Part shown: piece after piece, positions 10,864 to 22,400 of the stretch
How the letters are laid out: every line of letters starts with the position of its first letter
Position numbering within the stretch: position 1 is the first letter of the stretch
NCBI RefSeq assembly: GCF_010731535.1
Contig: NZ_AP022581.1
Location: forward strand, 1,435,952 to 1,499,951
Direction of reading: 5' to 3'
DNA from: Mycobacterium lacus
GTDB lineage: Bacteria; Actinomycetota; Actinomycetes; Mycobacteriales; Mycobacteriaceae
DNA length: 64,000 nt
Made by a program: the position numbers and the translations under genes
Notes under the pieces: generated by a model
The model's database searches: none
What the model saw: only the letters and a program-made list of their open reading frames with translations
Told to the model about the DNA's origin: nothing

Positions 10864-13800
10864 GTTGAGTTCTCCATTCCGGCTGTGCTGCAACAGCGCG
10901 CCGGTTTGCTGTCGGATGAGACAGCGTTCACTTTCGTCGATTACCAGGAGGATTGGGCGGGCGTTGCGCAAAGCCTGACGTGGTCGCAGCTCCATCGGCG
11001 AACGTCAAACCTCGCACAACAACTCATGCGATGCGGGGCCACCGGTGACCGCGCAGTGATCTTGGCGCCGCAGGGACTGGACTACATCGTGTGCTTTGTG
11101 GCCGCGTTGCAAGCAGGCCTCATCGCCGTGCCACTTTCGGTTCCTTATGGGGGCGCACACGACGAGCGCACCTCTTCGGTGTTGGCCGATACATCGCCCG
11201 CCGTCATTCTTACGGCTTCGTCGGTTGTTGACAATCTGACCCCGTATGTACAGCCCCAATCCGGAAAAAGCGGGCCGGCGGTCCTCGAAGTTGATTTGCT
11301 GGACCTAGACACTCGGGTACCTTCCCCGGCGCCGGGCTCAGGCGTCGCCGGCCGCGAAGCGCCGGAAACCTTGTACCTCCAGTACACCTCGGGTTCCACC
11401 CGGACACCGGCCGGTGTGATGGTCTCGAACGAAAGTCTTTTCGCCAACTTCGACCAGATAATGACCGACTATTTCGGGGAATACCGAAAGGTCGCGCCAC
11501 CGGACACCACGGTGGTGTCGTGGCTGCCGTTCTATCACGACATGGGTTTCATGCTGGGAATTATCTTCCCGATACTGACGGGCGTGCGCGCCACGCTCAC
11601 CAGCCCGGTCGGATTCCTGCAGCGCCCGGCCCGATGGATGCAAATGCTCGGGTCCAATACTCGGGCACTCTCGGCGGCGCCGAACTTTGCTTTCGACATC
11701 GCGGCACGCAAAACCTCAGATGAGGACGTGGCGGGGCTCGATCTCTCCGGCGTGCACGCCATCCTCAACGGCGCCGAGCGGGTACAACCCGCGTCGCTCA
11801 AGCGCTTCGCGGACCGCTTCGCCCGCTTCAACCTCGACCCCGCGGTGCTGAGACCCTCATATGGGATGGCGGAGGCGACGGTGTACATCGCGACCCGCAA
11901 GGCAGGCGAACCACCCAAAGTCGTCAACTTCGACTCCGCCAAACTGCCTGAGGGCCAAGCGGAGCGTTGTGAAAGTGACAGTGGCACACCGCTGGTCAGT
12001 TACGGCACGGTCGATACCCAACTTGTGCGCATCGTCGATCCCGACACGAGTATCGAATGTCCAGCGGGAACGGTGGGCGAGATCTGGGTGCATGGCGCCA
12101 ACGTTGCTTGCGGCTATTGGCAGAAGCCTGAAGAGACCAAGCGCACCTTCGGCGCAACGATTGTCGACCCCACGGAGGGCACACCAGAGAGGCCTTGGCT
12201 GAGGACCGGGGACTCAGGCTTTCGTTTCGACGGTGAGCTTTTCATCATCGGCCGTCTCAAGGATCTGCTGATCGTCTACGGGCGCAACCACTCTCCCGAC
12301 GACATCGAGGCGACGATCTCGCAGATCAGCCGACGCCGCTGCGTTGCGATAGCGGTTCCCGACGATGACGGCGTTGACAAGCCGGTCGCCATCGTCGAAC
12401 TCAGGCAGGTGGATGAATCGGAAGACGCTGCGATGAAGCGGATGGGCGCCATCAGGCGTGACGTCATCGCGGCGGTATCGAAATCGCACGGTCTGAGCAT
12501 GGCGGATGTCGTTCTGGTGGCCCAAGGTTCGATCCCCATCACCACAAGCGGCAAGGTGAGACGAAGGGAGTGTCTACAGCGATATCTGCGCGATGAGTTC
12601 ACCCGCCTAGACGCGCCGATCTCCCGGCCAGAGCGGCGCATCGTCGATGACACCGGCGTGGGCGCCGGGGCCGACCGGGGTGTGGCCCATCGCCTGCGCA
12701 CGCTCCGTCGGCAGCAGCACGACCTGCTGGTAGGTCTGGTGTGCGAGCAGGCGGCAACGGTGTTGGGCCGCCCCAGCGCTGACGACATCGTCCCCGACTG
12801 GTCCTTTCAGGACTTGGGGTTCGACTCGGTGAAAGCGACCGAGCTGATTGACCGGCTCAAGGACGTCACCCAAGTGGTCTTATCCCCGGCGCTGGTGTTC
12901 GACTACCCGACGCCTGCCGCGTTGGCCACTTACCTGGGCCGGCTGATGGACGGGTCGGTTGCGGCGGCCCCGCAGGTGGCGTTGCGGCGGGAGACCGATG
13001 AGCCGGTTGCGGTGGTGGGGATGGCGTGTCGGTTTCCTGGTGGGGTGGATTCGGCGGCGGCGTTGTGGGATTTGGTGGTCGGCGGCGTCGATGCGGTGGG
13101 GGGTTTTCCGGTTGATCGTGGTTGGAATTTGGCGGAGTTGTTTGATGCCGATCCGGATGCGGTGGGCAAGACCTATACCCGCGCGGGGGCGTTTTTGGCC
13201 GAGCCCGCGGGGTTTGATGCGGAGTTTTTCGGGATTTCTGGGCGTGAGGCTCAGGCCATGGATCCTCAGCAGCGTGTGTTGTTGGAGGTGTGTTGGGAGG
13301 CGTTGGAGACCGCCCGGATTGATCCGGCCGGGTTGGCGGGTTCGCAGACGGGGGTGTTCGTCGGGTCGTGGGCACAGGCGTATGGGGGGGGTGGTTCTGA
13401 TGGTGCGGAGGGGTATGCCCTGACGGGTGTGTCGACCAGTGTGGCTTCTGGGCGGGTGGCTTATGCGCTGGGTTTGCAGGGGCCGGCCATTACGGTTGAC
13501 ACTGCGTGTTCGTCGTCGTTGGTGGCTACGCATTTGGCGTGTCAGTCGTTGCGTCATGGTGAGTCGGCTCTTGCGTTGGCTGGTGGGGTGACGGTGATGC
13601 CCACGCCGATGGTGTTCACTGAGTTCGCCCGGCAGCGTGGGCTGGCTGTTGATGGGCGGTGTAAGGCGTTTGCCGCCGCTGCTGATGGCACCGGCTGGGG
13701 TGAGGGTGCGGCGGTGTTGGTGTTGGAGCGTCTTGGTGATGCGCAGCGTCATGGTCATCCGGTGTTGGCGGTGATTGTGGGGTCGGCGATCAATCAGGAT

Positions 13801-16800
13801 GGTGCTTCTAATGGGTTGACCGCTCCTAGTGGGCTGGCTCAGCAGCGGGTGATTACTCAGGCGGTGGCTAACGCGGGTATTGGGTTTGATCAGGTTGATG
13901 TGGTGGAGGCTCATGGCACTGGCACCACTTTGGGTGATCCGATCGAGGCGGGGCGTTGATCGCTACGTACGGCGCCGGCCGTGGGCGTGAGCATCCGTTG
14001 TGGTTGGGGTCGGTCAAATCCAACATTGGTCACACCCAGGCCGCTGCCGGTGTGGCCGGGGTGATCAAGATGGTTGAGGCGCTCAACCATGACAGTTTGC
14101 CGCCGACGTTGCATGTTGATCGTCCGAGTCCGCACATCGATTGGTCGGCGGGCGCGGTGCGGTTGTTGACCGAGGCGGTGCCTTGGCCGGTTACCGATCA
14201 TCCGCGCACCGCGGCGGTGTCCTCGTTTGGGATCAGCGGCACCAATGCGCATGTGATCTTGCGGCAGGCTCCGGTGCCGGCGGGTGGGTCGGCTGAGCAG
14301 ACTGCCGATGCGGGTGTTGAGTTTGGGTTGGCGATGTGGCCGGTGTCGGCGCGTAGTCCTGCGGCGTTGGGTGCTCAGGCGAGGCGGTTGCACCGGTATC
14401 TGGTTGAGCGTGCTGGCCTGGATTTGACCGATGTGGCTTATAGCTTGGCGACTACTCGCACTCATCATCCCTATCGGGCGGTGATCACCGCGTCGGTGGG
14501 TGCCGCCGGTGGGCGCCAAGACCTGCTGGATGCGTTGGATGCCTTGGGCGGCGGGCGGCCCCATCCGCAGCTGGTCCAGCATCATTACTTGGCTCATCTT
14601 CGCGGTAAGACGGTGTTTGTCTTGCCTGGGCAGGGTGGTCAATACCTGGGCATGGGTCGTGGGCTTTATGAGCGCCACCGCGTTTTTGCCGGCATGGTCG
14701 ATGCCTGTGATGAGGCGTTGCGCCCGTTTACGGGTTGGTCGGTGCGTGAGGTTTTGGGTCAGGATCCGGCGGCTGCGGGGCTGGACCGGGTTGATGTGGT
14801 TCAGCCGGTGTTGTTCACGATGATGGTGTCGTTGGCCGAGGTGTTGGGCCATTATGGGATTGTTCCTGATGCGGTGGTCGGTCATTCTCAGGGGGAGATC
14901 GCTGCGGCGTATATCGCTGGGGTGTTTTCCTTGGCTGAGGCCGCCAGGGTGGTGGCGCGGCGCAGTCAAGCGCTCAGTGCCCTAGGTGGTGCCGGTGGTA
15001 TGGCCTCGGTGTTGTTGGGGGCTGAGGAGCTGCACCCGCGGCTGCGGCCGTGGGGCCAGGCGTTGAGCATTGCGGCGATCAACGGTCCCTCTCACACCAT
15101 CGTCAGTGGTGATCCTGGCGCGCTGGGGGAGTTCAGCGCGGCCTGTGAGCGTGACGGTGTCCACATCCGCCAGATCGCGGTGGATTACGCTTCGCATTCC
15201 GTACAGGTGGAACCGGTACGCGAGCGCCTGGTGGGTGAGCTGGCCGAGCTGACTCCGATGCCCGCCCGCATCCCGCTGTATTCCACTGTGGAGAAAGCGC
15301 TTTCGGCTGAGCCCCTCGACACCACCACCATGGATGCCGAGTACTGGTATCGCAACTTGCGTGAGCCGGTCCGGTTCCATGACACCGTGGTCGAGCTTTT
15401 GGCCGCCGGTGAGTGCACGTTTGTGGAGTTGTCCCCGCATCCGGTGTTGGCGCCCGCGCTCACTGACACCTTGGCCCAGACCCCGGGGCGCAACCAGTCC
15501 GCGGTGATCCCCACGCTGCACCGCGAGCGGCCCGACCACGACAGCCTGGCCAGCACGCTGGCCCAGCTGCACAATCACGGCCACAGCCCGTCCTGGTCGG
15601 CCCTGTACCCCCACGCCCGCACCGTCGCACTGCCCACCTACCCCTTCCAGCACCGCCCCTACTGGCTGGCCCCCACCCCGACCGGCGACGCCCGCGGGCT
15701 CGGACTGGACCCCGCGGAGCATCCCTTGTTGAGCGCGGTCGCCGCGCTGGCCGACCAAGACCAGATCATGGTCAGCGGGCGGCTATCACTGAGCGCCGAG
15801 AGCTGGCTGGCCGGCCATCAAGTCAAGGACACCGTGTTGTTCCCGGCGGCAGGGTTCATCGAGGTGATCCTGCGGGCCGGTGAGTTGAGCGGCTGCCCTG
15901 CGATCGATGAGCTGATCTTGCATGCTCCTCTGGTCCTGTCGGGTGATGCGCCGACCGATCTGCAGATCGTGGTGCAGCCCTTCGATGAGCACGGGCGGCG
16001 ACCGTTTAACGTGCACTCGCGCACCGGTGGCCAGTCTGGCGCGTGGATGTTGCACGCGAGTGGGACGTTAAGCGCTGCTCAGCCCGCTGCCGAGGTCTCG
16101 CTTGCGCCGGCGCCGGGCGTGGCGAGTTTCGACCAGGACGACTTCTATGAACGGCTGGCCCAACGCGGTTACCGCTACAGCGGTCTGTTCCGGTCCGTGC
16201 GTGGTATCGCGACCGATGCGGCGCGATCTGAGGGTGTCCAAGCCGAGGTGACATTGCCCGCCGGCACCGATGTCGCGGGCTACGGTATTCACCCGGCCCT
16301 GTTGGATGCGGCCCTGCACCCGTTGGCGGCCGTGCTGGACGGTATGGGTGCGGCAGATTCGGGGTCGCTGCGGCTTCCGTTCGTGTTCACCGGGGTGACG
16401 TTGTATGCGACTGCGGCCACCCAGCTGCATGTGCAGCTAACCCGCACCGGCGAGGACACGTTTGAGTTGCGCGCGACCGATCCCACCGGCGCGCCGGTGA
16501 TCACCATTAGTGCGGTGACATTGCGCACGGTCTCTGACCGCATCGGCGGGCCGGCCCCGTCAGCCGCGACATCGGACAGCCTGTTCGAGCTGACCTGGCT
16601 GTCGGTGCCCGATCTGCCCGGTCCCTCGTCAGTTCAACCACCGGGGTGGGCGGTGTGCGCCGATGCGCCCGAGCGGCTGCCGGCCAGCTTGTCCGACGGG
16701 GTGATCCACGCCGACCTGGCTACGTTGACCCCATGCCCGGAGTTGGTGATCTGGCCGCTGCCCCGACCTGGGGAGCAGCCAGAAGGCGAGACTGATCCGC

Positions 16801-19418
16801 TGCGGCGCGTGCACGCGCTGACCCGCCATGTTTTGGCCCAGGTGCAGAGCTGGCTCTCCCGGCCCGAGACCGCCAACACCCAGCTGATGATCATCACCTC
16901 TCGGGCGGTCAGCGTCGGCGTCTATGACGGTGTCCCCGATCTGGCGCATGCGGCGGTCTGGGCGTTGATTCACACGGCTCAACAAGAGCAACCCGACCGG
17001 ATCATTGTGCTCGATACCGATGACAGTGCTGCTAGCAAGGACAACCTGCTAGCCATCGCCTCGAGACGACCGGCCGGTGAGCCGCAGCTGGCCCTGCGTA
17101 ACGGTGTTGTCTACACCCCCCGCTTGTCTCGTATGGCGAGCCTGAGCCTGCCGGATGCCCCCGACTGGCACTTGGCCACTACCGGTAAAGGTGACTTAGC
17201 AAATCTGACGCTGGTTCCCGCCAGCCCCCCCACGGCGCTGGCTTCGGGACAGGTTCGCATCCAGGTACGGGCCGCGGGCCTGAATTTCCACGACGTGGTG
17301 GTGGCGTTAGGGGCCATCGCCGATGAGGGCCTCGGCGCTGAAGCCGCCGGGGTTGTCGTCGACACCGCCCCCGACGTCACCAGCGTTCGTCCAGGTGATG
17401 CGGTTATGGGTCTATTCCCCAACGCTTTTTCGCCTACCGCCATCACTGACCACCGCGCGGTGGTTGTCATCCCGCCGGGGTGGTCGTTTGCTCAGGCGGC
17501 CTCGGTTCCGACGGCGTTTTTGACCGCCTATATCGCCTTGGTAGAACTCGCTGGGTTGTCGGCGGGGCAGCGGGTGCTCATCCACGCCGGCGCTGGCGCG
17601 GTGGGGCAAGCCGCGATCCAGATCGCTCGCCACCTTGGTGCTGAGGTGTTCGCCACCGCCCATCCGAACAAGCATCAGGTGCTCAACGAGCTTGGGGTCG
17701 ATTGCGGGCACATCGCCTCGTCGCGGACGCTGGATTTCGTCGACACCTTCAGCGAGGTCACCGGTGCGCAGGGCATGGATGTCGTGCTGAACAGCCTACG
17801 CGGCGATTTTGTGGACGCTTCGCTGCAACTGCTGCCCCGCGGGGGCAGTTTCGTCGAAATTGGCAAGACCGATATCCGCCTGGCTGACGACGTTGCCGCA
17901 GCCCATCCGGGCGTCGACTATCAGGCCTACGATCTGGGCGGCGTGGCAGCGGAAGTCCTGCTACGAGCATGGGCGGCGCTGTTGCCGATGTTTGCCGCCG
18001 GTGTCCTCAAGCCGCTGCCCACCACCAGCTACGGCCTGCTGAACGCGCCTCAAGCCTTCCGCGACATGAGCCAAGCCCGGCATACCGGAAAGATCGTGCT
18101 GACCCCTCCGGCGGTGTTGGATCCCGAGGGCACGGTGCTGATCACCGGCGGCACCGGGATGATAGGCGCGCTTGTCGCCGAACATCTGGTCACTCGCTAC
18201 GGCATCAGGCATCTGCTGCTGCTGTCTCGCAGGGGGCTCAACGGTCCGGGGGCCAGTGAACTGCAACAACGTTTGGCCGGGCTGGGCGCTCAAGTCGCTA
18301 TCACCGCTTGTGATATCAGCGACCCTGCCGAACTGGCCGAAGCACTTGACACCATCGCTGCCGACCACCCGTTGACCGCGGTCATCCACGCCGCCGGTGT
18401 CCTGGATGACGCCGTGGTGGCCGAATTGAGCCCGCAGCAACTCGATGCCGTTCTGGCCGCCAAAGCCGACGCCGCCTGGCATCTGCATCGGCTCACCGCC
18501 GATCGCGATCTGGCCGCGTTCATCCTGTTTTCCTCGGCCGCGGGAATACTGGGCAGCCCCGGGCAGGCCAACTACGCTGCCGCCAACGCATTACTCGACG
18601 CGTTGGCCCGCCGCCGCCATCACACCCAACACCCCGCCACCAGCGTGGCTTGGGGCTACTGGCAAACCCCCAGCGGCATGACCGCCCACCTCAGCACGAC
18701 CGACCTGACCCGCATTGCCGGCGCCGGCCTCATCCCCATCACCACCGAGCAGGGCCTGGCCCTCTTCGACGCCGCACTTGCCAGTCAGCGGCCCAACCTG
18801 GTGGCCAGCCCTGTCAACACTGCCGTGTTGACCCGCCGCGCGCGCAACAACGCCTTGGATCCGATCCTTTCCGCCCTGACCACCAGCCGCCCCCGAGCCG
18901 CCACCGTCAGCCCCGGGGGTTTGGCGGCGCGGCTGGCCAGTCAAACCGCCGAACAGCAACTCCACACCTTGACCACCATGGTGGCAAGCGCCACCGCCGC
19001 TGTATTGGCCCACCCCGACCCGGCTGCGCTCGATATCGACCGTCCCTTTAAAGACCTCGGTATCGACTCACTGACCACCCTAGAATTACGCAACACCCTA
19101 AACCAACAAACCGGCCTCACGCTGCCCGCAACCCTGGCCTTCGATTACCCCACGCCGGCCGCTCTGGCTAGGCACCTTCGCGAACAATTATCCGGAAGTG
19201 CCGGTATCAACGGCACTCAAAAATTGCCGGAGAGCGAAATTCAGCGTCTCATCTCAATAATTCCAGAGAAACGGCTTGCTGAGGCAGGGGTTCTTGCGAT
19301 GCTTCGTGAGATCGCAGAAGATGTGAATTCATCGGTGCCGGAGCCAAAAGAGGAAGCGATTGCAAGCATGAGCCTGAGCGAACTTATGAGCGTTGCTCGA
19401 GAAAATAAGAGCAATTAG
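10861..19418 (+). CDS. FAAL-PKS fusion: FAAL-ACP-KS-AT-DH-ER-KR-ACP, one frameshift
   Basis: A giant loading-plus-extension protein. Approximate residues after restoring one base: FAAL/AMP-ligase 1-587 ([12 protein letters not shown] core; close in sequence to FadD24), ACP 620-693 ([11 protein letters not shown]), KS 714-1136 (DTACSSSL), AT 1247-1567, DH 1615-1897 ([16 protein letters not shown]), ER 2097-2410 ([10 protein letters not shown]), KR 2424-2614 ([11 protein letters not shown]), ACP 2685-2777 ([11 protein letters not shown]), C-terminal docking tail 2780-end. The AT has RVDVVQ, GHSQGE and YASH, the signature of methylmalonyl-CoA selection. The reading frame is broken at 13950-13953, where four G replace the five G of the duplicate at 20505-20509, giving a false stop at 13957-13959. 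Start GTG 10861 aligns with the FadD24 N-terminus; an upstream in-frame start at 10750 would add unrelated residues. Confidence 0.88.
12996..15692. repeat. 2.7-kb near-identical direct repeat, copy 1 (KS-AT of first module)
   Basis: 2697 bp matching 19551-22247 with about six substitutions (near 13102, 13147, 13253-13256, 13692-13694) and two one-base differences. One changes GGGG here to GGGGG there; the other TTTT here to TTT there. Coding-strand third positions are much richer in G and T than the flanking DNA, so the cassette has its own composition. Confidence 0.93.
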
Positions 19419-19452
19419 CAATAGATTCAGGAATTAGGAATAGATCTCTAGA

Positions 19453-22400
19453 ATGGCTATTGAAAACGACGATGTAGTCGAAGCTCTTCGTGATTCATTA
19501 ATACAAATCGAGCGGCTGAAGCGACAGAATCGTGCCCTTCTTGCGCGTGTCGATGAGCCGGTTGCGGTGGTGGGGATGGCGTGTCGGTTTCCTGGTGGGG
19601 TGGATTCGGCGGCGGCGTTGTGGGATTTGGTGGTCGGCGGCGTCGATGCGGTGGGGGATTTTCCGGTTGATCGTGGTTGGAATTTGGCGGAGTTGTTTGA
19701 TCCCGATCCGGATGCGGTGGGCAAGACCTATACCCGCGCGGGGGCGTTTTTGGCCGAGCCCGCGGGGTTTGATGCGGAGTTTTTCGGGATTTCTGGGCGT
19801 GAGGCTCAAACCATGGATCCTCAGCAGCGTGTGTTGTTGGAGGTGTGTTGGGAGGCGTTGGAGACCGCCCGGATTGATCCGGCCGGGTTGGCGGGTTCGC
19901 AGACGGGGGTGTTCGTCGGGTCGTGGGCACAGGCGTATGGGGGGGGTGGTTCTGATGGTGCGGAGGGGTATGCCCTGACGGGTGTGTCGACCAGTGTGGC
20001 TTCTGGGCGGGTGGCTTATGCGCTGGGTTTGCAGGGGCCGGCCATTACGGTTGACACTGCGTGTTCGTCGTCGTTGGTGGCTACGCATTTGGCGTGTCAG
20101 TCGTTGCGTCATGGTGAGTCGGCTCTTGCGTTGGCTGGTGGGGTGACGGTGATGCCCACGCCGATGGTGTTCACTGAGTTCGCCCGGCAGCGTGGGCTGG
20201 CTGTTGATGGGCGGTGTAAGGCGTTTGCCGCCGCTGCTGATGGCACCGGCTTCGGTGAGGGTGCGGCGGTGTTGGTGTTGGAGCGTCTTGGTGATGCGCA
20301 GCGTCATGGTCATCCGGTGTTGGCGGTGATTGTGGGGTCGGCGATCAATCAGGATGGTGCTTCTAATGGGTTGACCGCTCCTAGTGGGCTGGCTCAGCAG
20401 CGGGTGATTACTCAGGCGGTGGCTAACGCGGGTATTGGGTTTGATCAGGTTGATGTGGTGGAGGCTCATGGCACTGGCACCACTTTGGGTGATCCGATCG
20501 AGGCGGGGGCGTTGATCGCTACGTACGGCGCCGGCCGTGGGCGTGAGCATCCGTTGTGGTTGGGGTCGGTCAAATCCAACATTGGTCACACCCAGGCCGC
20601 TGCCGGTGTGGCCGGGGTGATCAAGATGGTTGAGGCGCTCAACCATGACAGTTTGCCGCCGACGTTGCATGTTGATCGTCCGAGTCCGCACATCGATTGG
20701 TCGGCGGGCGCGGTGCGGTTGTTGACCGAGGCGGTGCCTTGGCCGGTTACCGATCATCCGCGCACCGCGGCGGTGTCCTCGTTTGGGATCAGCGGCACCA
20801 ATGCGCATGTGATCTTGCGGCAGGCTCCGGTGCCGGCGGGTGGGTCGGCTGAGCAGACTGCCGATGCGGGTGTTGAGTTTGGGTTGGCGATGTGGCCGGT
20901 GTCGGCGCGTAGTCCTGCGGCGTTGGGTGCTCAGGCGAGGCGGTTGCACCGGTATCTGGTTGAGCGTGCTGGCCTGGATTTGACCGATGTGGCTTATAGC
21001 TTGGCGACTACTCGCACTCATCATCCCTATCGGGCGGTGATCACCGCGTCGGTGGGTGCCGCCGGTGGGCGCCAAGACCTGCTGGATGCGTTGGATGCCT
21101 TGGGCGGCGGGCGGCCCCATCCGCAGCTGGTCCAGCATCATTACTTGGCTCATCTTCGCGGTAAGACGGTGTTTGTCTTGCCTGGGCAGGGTGGTCAATA
21201 CCTGGGCATGGGTCGTGGGCTTTATGAGCGCCACCGCGTTTTTGCCGGCATGGTCGATGCCTGTGATGAGGCGTTGCGCCCGTTTACGGGTTGGTCGGTG
21301 CGTGAGGTTTTGGGTCAGGATCCGGCGGCTGCGGGGCTGGACCGGGTTGATGTGGTTCAGCCGGTGTTGTTCACGATGATGGTGTCGTTGGCCGAGGTGT
21401 TGGGCCATTATGGGATTGTTCCTGATGCGGTGGTCGGTCATTCTCAGGGGGAGATCGCTGCGGCGTATATCGCTGGGGTGTTTTCCTTGGCTGAGGCCGC
21501 CAGGGTGGTGGCGCGGCGCAGTCAAGCGCTCAGTGCCCTAGGTGGTGCCGGTGGTATGGCCTCGGTGTTGTTGGGGGCTGAGGAGCTGCACCCGCGGCTG
21601 CGGCCGTGGGGCCAGGCGTTGAGCATTGCGGCGATCAACGGTCCCTCTCACACCATCGTCAGTGGTGATCCTGGCGCGCTGGGGGAGTTCAGCGCGGCCT
21701 GTGAGCGTGACGGTGTCCACATCCGCCAGATCGCGGTGGATTACGCTTCGCATTCCGTACAGGTGGAACCGGTACGCGAGCGCCTGGTGGGTGAGCTGGC
21801 CGAGCTGACTCCGATGCCCGCCCGCATCCCGCTGTATTCCACTGTGGAGAAAGCGCTTTCGGCTGAGCCCCTCGACACCACCACCATGGATGCCGAGTAC
21901 TGGTATCGCAACTTGCGTGAGCCGGTCCGGTTCCATGACACCGTGGTCGAGCTTTGGCCGCCGGTGAGTGCACGTTTGTGGAGTTGTCCCCGCATCCGGT
22001 GTTGGCGCCCGCGCTCACTGACACCTTGGCCCAGACCCCGGGGCGCAACCAGTCCGCGGTGATCCCCACGCTGCACCGCGAGCGGCCCGACCACGACAGC
22101 CTGGCCAGCACGCTGGCCCAGCTGCACAATCACGGCCACAGCCCGTCCTGGTCGGCCCTGTACCCCCACGCCCGCACCGTCGCACTGCCCACCTACCCCT
22201 TCCAGCACCGCCCCTACTGGCTGGCCCCCACCCCGACCGGCGACGCCGGGGTCAGCGGTCCTGCTGAAGGTGCGCTGTGGAAAGCCGTTGATGATGACGC
22301 TGTCGATACGTTCGCGCAGGTGTTGGGGTTAGGCGATGCCCAAAATGGGGCAACTCTGGCAGCTGTTGTCCGCGCCTTGCGGCAGTGGCGCAGTGAACTA

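Noticed and set aside
13940..13960. Programmed frameshift in the FAAL-PKS gene
   Set aside because: There is no slippery heptamer plus structure, and the duplicate copy reads through with five G. A lost base is simpler.
19498..21525. Very long open frame (675 codons) antisense to the second KS-AT cassette, with a similar one at 12880-14969
   Set aside because: Rich in Arg, His, Pro and Thr with no domains. It mirrors the PKS codon bias of the G/T-rich cassette and occurs in both repeat copies only because the DNA is duplicated.
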